A stretch of DNA of 59,689 bases from a bacterium (GCA_024698685.1 JAILQZ010000094.1:1-59689); one strand, 5' to 3'. Positions 9,344 to 18,813 are shown, numbered from the stretch's first letter. The notes: a model not told the origin generated them from the letters alone. A program made the numbers and translations.

Positions 9344-10102
9344 CTACTCACCTGCCGTTTCGAGGTTGTCATAGGCGATCAGGCTCTTGGTGGCCTGGCT
9401 CTGCGGATTGTTGAAGACCTCGAGGGTCTCCCCCTCCTCGACGATCTTGCCATCGGAGAGCACCGCGATCCTGTTGCAGATCTTCTTCGCGACGGCAAGC
9501 GAGTGCGTGATGACCACCATCGTGACCCTCAGCTCGGAGTTGAGCCTCTTGAGCAGCTCGAGGATGGATGCCGTGGTGCGCGTGTCCAGCGCGCTCGTAG
9601 CCTCGTCGCAGAGCATGATCTTCGGCCCGTTGACGAGAGCGCGCGCGATTGCCACGCGCTGTTGCTGGCCGCCGGAGAGCTGGCTCGGATAGCGCTTGGC
9701 CTTGTCGGCGATGTCGACGAGTTCGAGGAGCTCCATCGCGCGCTTCTCGCGGGCCTCCCTGTTCATCTCGCGGCGCAGCTCGAGCGGGAAGGTGACGTTC
9801 TGCAGCACGGTGCGCTGCTGGAAGAGGCTGAAGTTCTGGAAGATCATGCCGATGCTGGCGCGCAGGTCCAGCAGCTGCTTGCCCTTGAATCCCGTGATAT
9901 CCTCACCGTCGATCAGGATGCGCCCAGAGGTGGGCTGCTCCAGCAGGTTGATGCACCTGACGAGCGTGGACTTGCCGGCACCCGACGAACCGATGATGCC
10001 AAAGATATCCCCATCCTCGATGGTCAGGCTTAGATCGCTGACCGCCTCATGGGCGTCCGCGGAATTGCCGTAGATCTTGTAAAGGTGTTGAATCTCAATC
10101 AT
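9344..10102 (-). CDS. metN: Methionine ABC transporter ATP-binding protein, short form without NIL domain
   Basis: The ATPase powers methionine import. The sequence has Walker A GSSGAGKST (about 38-46), signature LSGGQQQR, Walker B IMLCDEATSALD and the H-loop VITHS. It ends at 252 residues just after the nucleotide-binding domain. Typical MetN proteins (about 340 residues) carry a C-terminal ACT-like NIL domain that binds methionine and trans-inhibits transport; it is missing here with no sign of a frameshift, because metI follows after one base. It is first in the operon, behind a clear promoter at 10246-10273. Confidence 0.92.
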   Translation of the reverse strand: MIEIQHLYKIYGNSADAHEAVSDLSLTIEDGDIFGIIGSSGAGKSTLVRCINLLEQPTSGRILIDGEDITGFKGKQLLDLRASIGMIFQNFSLFQQRTVLQNVTFPLELRREMNREAREKRAMELLELVDIADKAKRYPSQLSGGQQQRVAIARALVNGPKIMLCDEATSALDTRTTASILELLKRLNSELRVTMVVITHSLAVAKKICNRIAVLSDGKIVEEGETLEVFNNPQSQATKSLIAYDNLETAGE

Positions 10103-10245
10103 TGGGGAAGGTGCCTTGCAAATTCGATTTCAGTGGGTGGGAAACGACGAGATGTGCGCCTGAGCCGACGTTGCGCCGCCAGACCCAGGCTAGAGCATTT
10201 CCATGCAAGACGTGTATGTCCGAGAAATACGATGCATAGTTGAAA

Positions 10246-10273
10246 ATAGTAGATTAACGTGCGAAAGTGTCAA
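10246..10273 (-). promoter_or_regulatory. Putative sigma-70-type promoter for metNIQ
   Basis: On the minus strand TTGACA (10268-10273) is followed by 16 bases and TACTAT (10246-10251). The leader to the metN start is about 140 nt. I looked for a SAM riboswitch or T-box in it and found no recognisable core. Confidence 0.65.
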
Positions 10274-10395
10274 GGACGCTACGGGGGATACGCCCCGTTG
10301 AGCGCGCAGAATGCACGGTTTGGTGCCGAGGCGTATACTGTTCGGGAACGCACGGCGAAAAGTGCATGCGGCAGCTATGCGGAAAGGCGTTGGCT

Positions 10396-10764
10396 ATGAG
10401 GCTCAAGGCGATAGATGTCGACCTCTCGATTTGCAAGCTCACAGGTGCGGCTCAGATAGACTTCAGCCGCGAATTCACCTTCCTCGCCCACACCGACGAG
10501 GAGCTCTCGCTCGTTTGCCCAACCGAAACCGCACCGACCGCGATGGCCGAGCGCGACGATGGCTGGCGAGCCTTCCGCATCGAGGCGCAGCTCGACTTCT
10601 CGCTTGTCGGAATTCTTGCCAAGATCGTCGCGATACTGGCTCAGGCCAACATCGCCATCTTCGCCATCTCGACCTACGACACCGACTACGTGCTCACGCG
10701 CAAGGAGCGCTTCGAGCAGGCGCTCGAGGCTTTGCAGGCTGCAGGGTACGAGATAGAGCGCTAG
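10396..10764 (+). CDS. ACT domain-containing protein
   Basis: The 122-residue product starts at MRLKAIDVDLSICKL, after GGAAAGG eight bases upstream. The C-terminal half (FRIEAQLDFSLVGILAKIVAILAQANIAIFAISTYDTDYVLTRKE) is a clear ACT-type fold of the short ACT_7 kind found in small stand-alone proteins. ACT domains usually bind amino acids and act as regulatory modules; the ligand here is unknown. It stands alone, divergent from the methionine importer and convergent with rodA. The proximity to metNIQ allows an amino-acid sensing role, which is inference. Confidence 0.8.
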   Translation: MRLKAIDVDLSICKLTGAAQIDFSREFTFLAHTDEELSLVCPTETAPTAMAERDDGWRAFRIEAQLDFSLVGILAKIVAILAQANIAIFAISTYDTDYVLTRKERFEQALEALQAAGYEIER

Positions 10765-10799
10765 ATCTCCCAGCGCAGGCGATTCTCCCTCAAGAGCCG

Positions 10800-11996
10800 C
10801 TAATCGATGCTGATCTTCGCAGCGGCATCGGCTCTTTGCCTGCTCCAAACCGAGCAGATGATGCCGATGCAGAGGAAGTTCGAGATCATGAACGACGATC
10901 CGAAGCTGATGAAGGGAAGCGGAATGCCCGTGATGGGCATGAGACCGCAGCACATGCCGATGTTCTCGAAGATAGAGAAGAGCCACATCCCGACGACGCC
11001 GAGGATAATCAGCTTGCCAAAGAGGTCGTCGGTGCGCATCGCCATCGAGATCGCGATTCCGAGGAGAAGGCCGAAGAGGGCGATCAGCACGAAGACCCCA
11101 ACGAAGCCCATCTGCTCGGCGATGGTGCAGAAGACGAAGTCGGTAGGCGCCTCTGGCAGGAAGCCGAGCGCAGACTGAGTGGCGTTGCCGAGGCCCTTGC
11201 CGAGCAGGCCTCCCGAACCGATGGCGATCTTCGCCTGCTTGAGGTTGTAACCAGCACCAGTGGGGTCGGCATCCTCGTTGAGGAAGACGAGGATGCGATT
11301 GAGCTGGTAGTCCTTGAGGAAGACATCCTTGCCGGCGATGTTGTCGAGGATCGGGTCGGCGATGAAGACGAAGGCGATGAACGCCACCATCAGGCCTATC
11401 GTAATTAGCAGCAGCTTCTTGTTCGCCCCTCCCACGAAGATGATTGTCGCGCCGATGATGATGAGCACGAGGCCGGTGCCGAGGTCGGGCTGGGTCATGA
11501 TGCAGATGAATGGCACGCAGAGGAACCCGATGCACTTGAGGTATTCCTTCGGCGAATCGATGCGCCCCTGGTAGCGCGCGACCACGGCCGCCATCAGCAG
11601 GATCGTGACAAGCTTGGCAAGCTCGGCGGGCTGGAATCGGATGCCAATCTTGACCCACGAGGTCGCACCGCCGGCGGAGTAGCCGATTATGGGCAGGTGC
11701 GGCGAGAGGATGAGCACGACATCGATGATCAGCAGCGGGATGATCATGTGCTCGAAGATGCGGTAGTCGATCTTCCAGCAGACCGCCATGCCAACGATGC
11801 CGAGGCCGATGCCCATAGCCTGACGCATCAGCGAGTACTCCGTGCTGCCCGCGAGGACGTAGGAGAGGTTGAGGATGCCGAATATCAGCAGCGCCGCGAT
11901 AACGCCGAAGAAGGGCAGGTTGACCTTGCCGAGAATCGCAGAGATCCTGCTGGCGGAGGCGGTTTGCGCCTTCTCGATCTTCGGGGTCACAGCCAT
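10800..11996 (-). CDS. rodA: Rod shape-determining SEDS glycosyltransferase
   Basis: RodA polymerises lipid II into glycan strands during cell elongation, paired with the PBP2 transpeptidase. The 398-residue protein has about ten membrane segments and SEDS-family motifs including GGATSWVKIG, QPAELAKL, QPDLGTGLV and, near the C-terminus, MPITGIPLPFISFGSSFM. The ATG at 11996 follows GGGAGGCG. It lies 15 bp after mrdA, ending the mreB-mreC-mreD-mrdA-rodA cluster. The context favours RodA over FtsW. Confidence 0.93.
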   Translation of the reverse strand: MAVTPKIEKAQTASASRISAILGKVNLPFFGVIAALLIFGILNLSYVLAGSTEYSLMRQAMGIGLGIVGMAVCWKIDYRIFEHMIIPLLIIDVVLILSPHLPIIGYSAGGATSWVKIGIRFQPAELAKLVTILLMAAVVARYQGRIDSPKEYLKCIGFLCVPFICIMTQPDLGTGLVLIIIGATIIFVGGANKKLLLITIGLMVAFIAFVFIADPILDNIAGKDVFLKDYQLNRILVFLNEDADPTGAGYNLKQAKIAIGSGGLLGKGLGNATQSALGFLPEAPTDFVFCTIAEQMGFVGVFVLIALFGLLLGIAISMAMRTDDLFGKLIILGVVGMWLFSIFENIGMCCGLMPITGIPLPFISFGSSFMISNFLCIGIICSVWSRQRADAAAKISID

Positions 11997-12011
11997 GGGT
12001 TCGCCTCCCTC

Positions 12012-14072
12012 CTACCTCTCATCGCTCTCTTCGACGTAGACGGTCTTGTCACCGTCGAGGCCGAGCAGCTGGGCGAGCACCTTGCGCGCAATGGGTCCTG
12101 CGCTCGAAGTTCCGCCACCACCCTGCTCGATGACGCAGGTGACGCAGTACTTCGGGTTGTCGTAGGGTCCGTACGCGGCGATCCAAGCGTAATCGTCGCG
12201 CTTTTCGGAACCGGTCTCGCCAGTTCCCGATTTAGCCGCGATTTTCGCGCCGAAGCCCTGGAATGCCTTTGCGACTCCACCGGTCGTTACAGCGGCTCTC
12301 AGGCCCTCTCGGATGGTTTGTATGTCCTCTTCCGAAAAGACCGGGGAGAGGTCGCTTGTCTCGAACGTCTCGGGAAGCACTACCTGCCCATCCTTGTTGA
12401 GGACGTCGCCGCGGATATGCGGCTTGGGGATCTTTCCCGTGGCGATTCCGCTGTAGGCGCAGGCGAGCTGGAGCGGCGTGATGAGAACGTCGCCCTGACC
12501 GATGATCAGGTTGGTGAGGTCTCCTCCGAGCCAGATCGAGCTCTCGGGATTGTCCTTGAAGTACTCTTCCTTCCACTCCTTGGTGGGGATGCGGCCCTCC
12601 GACTCGCCGGCAAGCTCGATGCCGGTCTTGGCGCCGAAGCCCCACGACCTCAGATAGTCCTGAAGGGCAGTGGGCTGGTCGTCCTCGATCTCGTAGAAGC
12701 ACTTGGCTATCTCGTAGAAGTAGACGTCGCAGGAATTCGAGATCGCGTCGACGATGGCGAGGTCGCCGTGGCCAGTGAGCAGCCAGCATTTCTTCGGATA
12801 CTTGCGGCCCATTCCGACCCACGTTCCCTTGCACTCGAACTCGGTCTTCTTGTCGACCATCTTGTGCGTAAGGCCTGCAAGGCCGGTGAAGGCCTTGAAT
12901 GTCGAAGCCGCCGGATAGACACCGGAGATGGCGCGGTTGTTCATCGGGTAGTTGGACTTCGCGCTGTTGAGCTTCTCCCAATCCTCGCTCGAGATTCCGC
13001 CGATGAAGTTGTTCGGGTTGAATGTCGGAGCGCTCGCCATCGCCAGGATAGCGCCGGTGTGGACGTCCATCGCAACCACGGCGCCGCAGTACGCGTTCTT
13101 GAATCTGCGCTTGCGGCAATCCTCGAGCCCCTCCGCGAGCGCCTTCTCCGCCGCCTTCTGGGTCTTGTAGTTGATCGTGAGCTTGACGTCGTTGCCCGGG
13201 TCGGAGGGAATCTCGTCGAGCGTCGCGATGGTCTTGCCGTCGGAGTCGACCTTGTAGGTCCTCGTTCCCTTGTTGCCCTGCAGCAGGCGCTCGAAGGCCT
13301 GCTCTGCGCCCGACTTGCCAACCACGTCGCCCGAAGCGTAGTTCATTCCATCGACCTTGGACTTGAGCTCCTCCTCGGAGATCGTTCCGGAGTACCCGAG
13401 GACGTGCGCCGCAAGCGAGCCGTTCGGGTAGATCCTGTTGAACCTCGACTCGATAGAGATTCCCGGGAATACCGCGGGATTCTCGGAGATGAAGGAGATG
13501 GCGCGCATCGAGACGTCGGATGCTATCGCCTTCGACGATTGAACGCCGCCGGTCTCGTCCATCAGCCTCGCCCTGATGGCCTCCTTCGGGATGCCTAGGA
13601 CTAACGAGAGCCTATGAACCAGGTTGGGATTCTCGAGGACTGTGTCGTCAGCGACGACGGTGCGGCTGATCTGGTTCTTGACGAGCTCGACGCCGTTGCG
13701 ATCGAGGATCCTGCCCCTCGTGGCGGGAAGGTTGGCCGTTGCGGTCATGTTCTCCTTCGAAAGGGCGGAGTACTCGGATCCGGAAAGGATCTGCAGCGCC
13801 CAGGACTTCCCCATCAGCACCGCGAGCGCTGCAAGTGAGATTCCGCCGAAGATGAGCGTCCTGTTGCGTGAGATCGAGTTGTGGGTATCCTCTGCGCCGA
13901 AGGCCTGCTTGGGTTCCTTGCCCGTCTTCTTTATCTCGTCCTTCCTGCGCAGGCTCTGCTTGACGACGAGGTCGCCGCCTGTAGAGCGCGTGCGCACGAA
14001 GAAGATGACTCCGACGAGAACGAGCGCGAAGACGACTACGAAGATGATGATTGCGAGAATCAGCGGGGACAT
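12012..14072 (-). CDS. mrdA: Penicillin-binding protein 2, elongasome transpeptidase
   Basis: This 686-residue class B PBP crosslinks peptidoglycan during elongation. It has an N-terminal membrane segment (LILAIIIFVVVFALVLVGVIFFV), a second hydrophobic segment after a roughly 65-residue basic insertion (LIFGGISLAALAVLMGKSW), the dimerisation domain (RGRILDRNG) and the transpeptidase domain with STFK (serine near residue 390), SNS and KSGTGE (near 612). The extra N-terminal segment and basic linker are longer than in E. coli PBP2. The ribosome binding site TAGGAG overlaps the mreD stop region. Confidence 0.93.
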   Translation of the reverse strand: MSPLILAIIIFVVVFALVLVGVIFFVRTRSTGGDLVVKQSLRRKDEIKKTGKEPKQAFGAEDTHNSISRNRTLIFGGISLAALAVLMGKSWALQILSGSEYSALSKENMTATANLPATRGRILDRNGVELVKNQISRTVVADDTVLENPNLVHRLSLVLGIPKEAIRARLMDETGGVQSSKAIASDVSMRAISFISENPAVFPGISIESRFNRIYPNGSLAAHVLGYSGTISEEELKSKVDGMNYASGDVVGKSGAEQAFERLLQGNKGTRTYKVDSDGKTIATLDEIPSDPGNDVKLTINYKTQKAAEKALAEGLEDCRKRRFKNAYCGAVVAMDVHTGAILAMASAPTFNPNNFIGGISSEDWEKLNSAKSNYPMNNRAISGVYPAASTFKAFTGLAGLTHKMVDKKTEFECKGTWVGMGRKYPKKCWLLTGHGDLAIVDAISNSCDVYFYEIAKCFYEIEDDQPTALQDYLRSWGFGAKTGIELAGESEGRIPTKEWKEEYFKDNPESSIWLGGDLTNLIIGQGDVLITPLQLACAYSGIATGKIPKPHIRGDVLNKDGQVVLPETFETSDLSPVFSEEDIQTIREGLRAAVTTGGVAKAFQGFGAKIAAKSGTGETGSEKRDDYAWIAAYGPYDNPKYCVTCVIEQGGGGTSSAGPIARKVLAQLLGLDGDKTVYVEESDER

Positions 14073-14080
14073 CTTCGCTC

Positions 14081-14656
14081 CTACATCTTCATGCGCTTGC
14101 TCTTCTTGGTGCGCGGGACCTTGGCCTTACGGCTGCGATTGGAGACGAGAAGCCATCCGAACGCGCAGGCTACGGCATCGTATACGGTAGATGGCAGGGT
14201 CTTGTAGAGGAGCGCCGAGAAGAACGAGCCGCCAGCGCCAGCGAATGCCATGATGATCGCATAGATGAGGTTGACTGCGAGAGCGCTGATCGCGACGAAT
14301 GCGATCCATGCGCCGATGCCCTCGACCTGCAGCGAGCTTGTGATCTTCGGGAATGCGTAGCCGATCAGGGACATGATGAGCGTCATCGAGCCAACCGGTC
14401 CGCTGCTGAGCAGATCGAAGACGAGCCCGAGGATGAATCCGATGATAACGCCGGAACGCGGCGAGGTGATGTATGCCCCTACGATGGCCGCAGCGAGCAG
14501 GAAGTTGGGCGCCACTCCCGCGATGGTGATGTTAGGTGCGACGATGGTCTGCAGCAAAAAGGCGCCGAGCGAGATCAGCGCGACCTTTCCAATCGGCTGC
14601 TTGTCCTTTGCTTGGACATTGGAGCTTCCTCCAACTCTGATCGTATGCTCTGTCAT
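14081..14656 (-). CDS. mreD: Rod shape-determining protein MreD
   Basis: MreD is a small polytopic membrane protein of the elongasome linking MreC to the synthases. The 191-residue ORF has about five hydrophobic segments (for example KVALISLGAFLLQTIVAPN and GVIIGFILGLVFDLLSSGPVGSM, the latter typical of MreD) and a basic C-terminal tail. Its start is one base after the mreC stop. Identification rests on the hydropathy pattern, the FDLLSSGPVG-like motif and its position. Confidence 0.9.
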   Translation of the reverse strand: MTEHTIRVGGSSNVQAKDKQPIGKVALISLGAFLLQTIVAPNITIAGVAPNFLLAAAIVGAYITSPRSGVIIGFILGLVFDLLSSGPVGSMTLIMSLIGYAFPKITSSLQVEGIGAWIAFVAISALAVNLIYAIIMAFAGAGGSFFSALLYKTLPSTVYDAVACAFGWLLVSNRSRKAKVPRTKKSKRMKM

Positions 14657-14657
14657 G

Positions 14658-15542
14658 CTACTGGTCCTCCTTGTCGACGATGTCGACTCCAGAGGTCGCC
14701 TCGGTTTCTCCGCCGATGAAGATCAGGACCTCCTCGGTGACGAGGGAGGACTCGGAGAGAGGCTGGACGATGAGCGTCTGGTAGACGTCGGAGGGGTTGC
14801 TGGTGATCCTCGAGACGATTCCGACAACGAGGCCCTTGGGGTAGGTGCCGCCGAGACCGGATGTGATCACAGGATCGCCGAGTTGGACGTTAACCGAGAC
14901 CGGGACGTACTTGAGGTATAGGAGTCCGTCGACCGAGCCGGTGACGACGCCCTCGGTGCGCGTCGACTGGAGCATGACGGCGACGCCGCTCTGCTCGTCG
15001 GTGATCAGGCGCACGATGCATGTGCTGGGAGTGCAGCTCTCAACCTGCCCTAGCAGGCCCTTGCCGCCCATGACGGGCATTCCGGGCTCTATGCCGTCGC
15101 TAGAGCCCTTGTTGAGAGTGATCGTCTGATTCCACGAGTCGGCGCTGTGCGCGATTACTCGCGCGCCAACGCTCTTGAGGCTGTAGGTGGAGGTCATCTT
15201 GAGCAGCTCGGAGAGCCTGTCGTTTTCGAGCTTGTACTCCTCGTACTCGATGACCTGCGCCTTGAGCGCCTCGTTCTCCTCCTTGAGAGCGAGCAGCTCC
15301 TCATCGTCGGCGGCGGCGTTCGTGATGCCATTGCCGACGGCCTTGAACGGCGTCGCGAGGAAAGCACCTGCCTTCTGCAAAGGTGCGACTACGGTGTTGG
15401 TGACCGTGCGCATGGTATGGAGCGGCCCTCTCGTGCCCTCGACTGACCAGATCGTCATAAGCCCGATGGAAAGGACGATGGCTATGATGAGGACAACGGT
15501 TGCCGTGACCTCCCTGCGTTTCTTAGTCGCGATAGGAGTCAT
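14658..15542 (-). CDS. mreC: Rod shape-determining protein MreC
   Basis: MreC is an extracytoplasmic scaffold linking MreB filaments with the wall synthases. The 294-residue protein has one N-terminal membrane anchor (VTATVVLIIAIVLSIGLMTIW), a coiled coil (about 80-115, EELLALKEENEALKAQVIEYEEYK) and a beta-rich domain with family motifs such as GSSDGIEPGMPVMGGKGLLGQV. The mreB stop is 13 bp upstream of its start. The acidic C-terminal tail after ETEATSG is lineage specific. Confidence 0.93.
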   Translation of the reverse strand: MTPIATKKRREVTATVVLIIAIVLSIGLMTIWSVEGTRGPLHTMRTVTNTVVAPLQKAGAFLATPFKAVGNGITNAAADDEELLALKEENEALKAQVIEYEEYKLENDRLSELLKMTSTYSLKSVGARVIAHSADSWNQTITLNKGSSDGIEPGMPVMGGKGLLGQVESCTPSTCIVRLITDEQSGVAVMLQSTRTEGVVTGSVDGLLYLKYVPVSVNVQLGDPVITSGLGGTYPKGLVVGIVSRITSNPSDVYQTLIVQPLSESSLVTEEVLIFIGGETEATSGVDIVDKEDQ

Positions 15543-15555
15543 AGGCTTTTCAATC

Positions 15556-16596
15556 CTACTTCTGCGTGTATGACCTTCTGAGCGCCTCAGGATTCTCGAG
15601 TGCGCGAGCGCAGCCCTCGACGACGTTGGAGAAGGCCGTCTCCGACACGTAGACCGGAACCTCGAGCTCCCTGGTGAGCAGGACGTCGAGCATCTTGAGG
15701 AGCCCGCCGCCGCCAGTGAGCAGGATTCCGTTGCGGATGATGTCTGCAGCGAGGTCCGGGTCGGTCTCGAGGAACGCCTCCTTGATGGCGACCACGATCT
15801 GGCTCAATGGGTTGCGGATGCCCTCGCGGATATCCTCGGACTGGACGATGTCGACGCGCGGGAGGCTCGTCGTGAGGTCGCGTCCGGAGATCTCCATGTC
15901 GAGCTCACCGGTTGGTATCGGCAGCGCGGAACCGATTGCGATCTTGATATCCTCTGCGGTTCTGGAGCCGATGCTCAGGTTGTATACATCGCGAACGTGA
16001 CGGGCAACTGCCTCGTCGAGCTCGTTTCCTGCGATTCTGAGAGAGCGGTAGGTGACGATTCCGCCGAGGGAGATGACTGCGATCTCGGTGGTGCCGCCTC
16101 CGATGTCGACGACCATCGAACCAGTGGGCTCATCGACGGGAAGGCCCGCTCCGATTGCCGCCGCCATGGGCTCCTCGATGAGGAAGACCTGGCGTGCGCC
16201 CGCCTCGAGCGTCGCCTCGAAGACGGCGCGCTTCTCGACCGAGGTGACGCCGCACGGAATGCAGATAGCGATGCGCGGCTTGGGCTGGTAGAAGCGCCTG
16301 CGCGGCGCGGCCTTGTTGATGAAGTAGCTCAGCATTGCCATAGTGACGTCGTAGTCTGCGATGACGCCATCGGCCAGCGGCCTCTGGACCGTGATGCTGC
16401 CCGGGTTGCGCCCGATCATCTCGCGCGCCTCGTAGCCGACGGCGAGAACCCTGTTCGTGTTGTTGTCCATAGCCACTACGGACGGCTCGTTGAGGACGAT
16501 GCCCTCGCCCGGAATCGCGACGAGCGTGTTCGCCGTTCCCAGGTCGATGGCCATGTCGCTTCCCCACTGGCCGAACAGATTATCGAAAAAAGACAC
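15556..16596 (-). CDS. mreB: Rod shape-determining actin-like protein MreB
   Basis: MreB forms membrane-associated filaments that orient elongation-phase wall synthesis. The 346-residue product has actin-fold motifs: DLGTANTLV (phosphate 1), VVDIGGGTTEIAVI (phosphate 2) and LTGGGGLLKMLD (adenosine). The start is a GTG at 16596 (MSFFDNLFGQWGSD), with only a moderate purine-rich region upstream. It is first in the Mre/Rod cluster. A 67-bp gap separates it from the TPR gene upstream, and I see no strong promoter there. Confidence 0.95.
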   Translation of the reverse strand: MSFFDNLFGQWGSDMAIDLGTANTLVAIPGEGIVLNEPSVVAMDNNTNRVLAVGYEAREMIGRNPGSITVQRPLADGVIADYDVTMAMLSYFINKAAPRRRFYQPKPRIAICIPCGVTSVEKRAVFEATLEAGARQVFLIEEPMAAAIGAGLPVDEPTGSMVVDIGGGTTEIAVISLGGIVTYRSLRIAGNELDEAVARHVRDVYNLSIGSRTAEDIKIAIGSALPIPTGELDMEISGRDLTTSLPRVDIVQSEDIREGIRNPLSQIVVAIKEAFLETDPDLAADIIRNGILLTGGGGLLKMLDVLLTRELEVPVYVSETAFSNVVEGCARALENPEALRRSYTQK

Positions 16597-16663
16597 TTGA
16601 GTCCCGCTTTCTTCCTATCGGAGGTCTCCCGTCAAATTCGATGGCAGCCTCGATCTACCTCTC

Positions 16664-18211
16664 TCACTGCTGGCTGTTGCTGTCGCCAGCTGCTGCATCT
16701 CCGCCCTCTGCGGCTGCATCGCCCTCAGCGGGCGCCTCGGTCTTGCCGTTGACATCGCTGTCGTTGGTCTCCGCCGTGGAATCGTCCGTCATTCCGTCAG
16801 ACGAGGTCATCGTCGAGGTCGACATCGAATTCTGGGTGGATGGGAAGGCGTACTCGATGCCGTTGATCTTCCATCCCACGGACCCTAGGATCGTGGAGAA
16901 GTCACGCTGCATCGAGATCTCGTAGCGCATCGTTCCGCCTCCATCGAGAGTTGCCGTGACGATGACCGTGGACTCGAGCATGCTCTTCTCGACGTAGTCG
17001 ATCGAGACGTCATCGGTCTCGGCGACGGAGTTCATGATCTTGGCGATCACCTGCTCCTCTTCCTCATTGGTCGCAGGGACCCAATATTGCGAGACGTCCT
17101 CGCCGGCCGCATGCGCAGTGAAGAGATCCTGGACGACCTGGCTCTGCGTCGGATAGCCGAAGCCGCGCCAGAAGAGGACTCCCGCTGCGATGACTATGAG
17201 CAGGAGGATGACGAAGATGATCAGGATGGCCCTGAGGCCGCGATGCTTCTTGGGCTTCCCGACCTCCATGTCGAAGCCCTGCTCGCTGCCTTCCTGCGCC
17301 TCGAAGAAGCCAGTTGCATCGGCATCGGGGATGCCGGCGCCGTAGGTAGCGGTGGGATCGATCTCCATCGGAGCGACGGGCTCGATGGCCTGGAAGGGCT
17401 GTACCTGGTCGATCTGCTCGGGCAAGGGCACCTGGACCATTCCGTAGTCCTCGACGAGCGTGTCGGACGACATGAAGAGGCCGGAATCGTCGAAGTCGGG
17501 CTTCCAGGAGCGCGCCTTCTCGAAGTCGGCCTTGGCCGAATCGGAGAGGACGAACGTCGGATCCTCGAGCGCCTTCTCGAACGCCTCGACCGCCTCGGGC
17601 ATCTGCTCTGCGGCCACGTAGGCCTGGCCGATGTTCGAGTAGGTCTTGTTCAACGTCGCCTGATCGGGATTGAAGTCGAAGATCGCGTTGTAGGTGTTGA
17701 TCGCGTCCTGCGGCCTCCCGAGCCCCATGAAGCAGACGCCGAGGTTCTGCAGGGCCTTGACGGGCGCAGGGTTGCGCTCATCGACAGCCGCATTCCTGTA
17801 TGCGGTTCCAGCAGCGGCGAAATCGCCGAGCTTCATGTAGGCGTTGCCTAGGCCGTTATAGGCCTTGAACGGCGTCTCGTAGGTGGGATCCTTGAGAACG
17901 GCCTCGAACTGCTCGATCGCCTCGCGATACTGCTCCTGATGCATGAGCGCAAGACCGTAGTTCGAATGAACAGCCGTGATGTTCTCGTAATCGGTATCGA
18001 GAAGGGCCTTCTGGTATGCCTTGGCGGCATCGTCGAAGCTCTTCATCTTCACGAGGCAGTTGCCGAGCATGTGATAGATGAGGCCGGCCTCTCCCGGCTC
18101 GAATGGACCATCTTGCTCCTTGAGGCAGATGTAATAGCTGCGCAGCGCGCCTGCATAGTCACGAGCGTCGTATGCCGCCTTTGCCTCTGCGAATAGTTGA
18201 CGATTCAGCAA
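16664..18211 (-). CDS. TPR-repeat single-pass membrane protein
   Basis: The N-terminal 270 residues contain at least six TPR-like helical repeats (for example AVHSNYGLALMHQEQYREAIEQFEAVL and KTYSNIGQAYVAAEQMPEAVEAFEKAL). An acidic linker, one membrane segment (LRAILIIFVILLLIVIAAGVLFW, about 345-367) and an external domain follow, ending in a low-complexity Asp/Glu/Ala-rich tail. The track start at 18211 is a TTG; AGGAG lies about 14 bases upstream, which is long, so the start is uncertain. It sits just upstream of mreB and may be part of the cell-wall cluster. Function is unknown. Confidence 0.75.
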   Translation of the reverse strand: MLNRQLFAEAKAAYDARDYAGALRSYYICLKEQDGPFEPGEAGLIYHMLGNCLVKMKSFDDAAKAYQKALLDTDYENITAVHSNYGLALMHQEQYREAIEQFEAVLKDPTYETPFKAYNGLGNAYMKLGDFAAAGTAYRNAAVDERNPAPVKALQNLGVCFMGLGRPQDAINTYNAIFDFNPDQATLNKTYSNIGQAYVAAEQMPEAVEAFEKALEDPTFVLSDSAKADFEKARSWKPDFDDSGLFMSSDTLVEDYGMVQVPLPEQIDQVQPFQAIEPVAPMEIDPTATYGAGIPDADATGFFEAQEGSEQGFDMEVGKPKKHRGLRAILIIFVILLLIVIAAGVLFWRGFGYPTQSQVVQDLFTAHAAGEDVSQYWVPATNEEEEQVIAKIMNSVAETDDVSIDYVEKSMLESTVIVTATLDGGGTMRYEISMQRDFSTILGSVGWKINGIEYAFPSTQNSMSTSTMTSSDGMTDDSTAETNDSDVNGKTEAPAEGDAAAEGGDAAAGDSNSQQ

Positions 18212-18261
18212 AACGTGTATCCAATCTCCTAGGCGATAAGGTCAATGGGAAAACCCGTGGG

Positions 18262-18813
18262 CTATTCTGCGAGATTCTCGATCGCGATCGACTCGATGAC
18301 GTCGCCAACGCGCAGCGACCAGATGACATCGAGGCCGTCGATGGTCTGACCGAAGACGGTGTAGCCGGAATCGAGGAAGGGCTGCGGGCCGAGGCAGAAG
18401 TAGAACTGCGAGCCTGCGGAATCCGGCATGGAGCTGCGCGCCATCGCGAGCGTACCGTCTAGATGGAGGTTGTTCGGATTGGTGGTGAACTCCTGCTTGA
18501 TGCTGTAGCCGGGGCCGCCGGTTCCAGGCTGCGGACCTTGGAACCTGCCGGATACGAGCTGCTCGGGAGTGAGGTCGCGCGTGTTGGGGCATCCGCCCTG
18601 GATGACGAAATCCTCGACATAGCGGTGGAACTTCAGGCCATCGTAGAAGCCGGAAGTTGCGAGCTCGATGAAGTTCCCGACGTGAATCGGCGCATCCTCG
18701 CCAGCCAGCTGGACCCTGATCGTTCCCTTGCTCGTCTTCACGACCGCGATCTCCCTGCCGGTCGGCTTGTACCTGGGAGTGTAGAGTGCCACTTGATCGA
18801 ACCTCCAATTCAT
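18262..18813 (-). CDS. Cyclophilin-type peptidyl-prolyl cis-trans isomerase
   Basis: It catalyses cis-trans isomerisation of X-Pro bonds during protein folding. The 183-residue cytoplasmic protein has no signal peptide. Family motifs are visible: TSKGTIRVQLAGEDAPIHVGNFIELA, YDGLKFHRYVEDFVIQGGCPN, GTLAMARSSMPDSAGSQFYF and LDSGYTVFGQTIDGLDVI. The catalytic arginine lies in KFHR and the QFYF motif is canonical. The ribosome binding site is weak (GGGGCAG). It is 50 bp upstream of the TPR gene and may share its transcript. Confidence 0.92.
   Translation of the reverse strand: MNWRFDQVALYTPRYKPTGREIAVVKTSKGTIRVQLAGEDAPIHVGNFIELATSGFYDGLKFHRYVEDFVIQGGCPNTRDLTPEQLVSGRFQGPQPGTGGPGYSIKQEFTTNPNNLHLDGTLAMARSSMPDSAGSQFYFCLGPQPFLDSGYTVFGQTIDGLDVIWSLRVGDVIESIAIENLAE

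Noticed and set aside
10103-10245. SAM riboswitch or T-box in the metN leader
   Set aside because: I found no SAM-I or T-box core; only a promoter and an ordinary leader.
11697-13598. 633-residue plus-strand ORF
   Set aside because: It is the antisense shadow of rodA and mrdA, with an Arg/Asp/Val-rich composition and no motifs.
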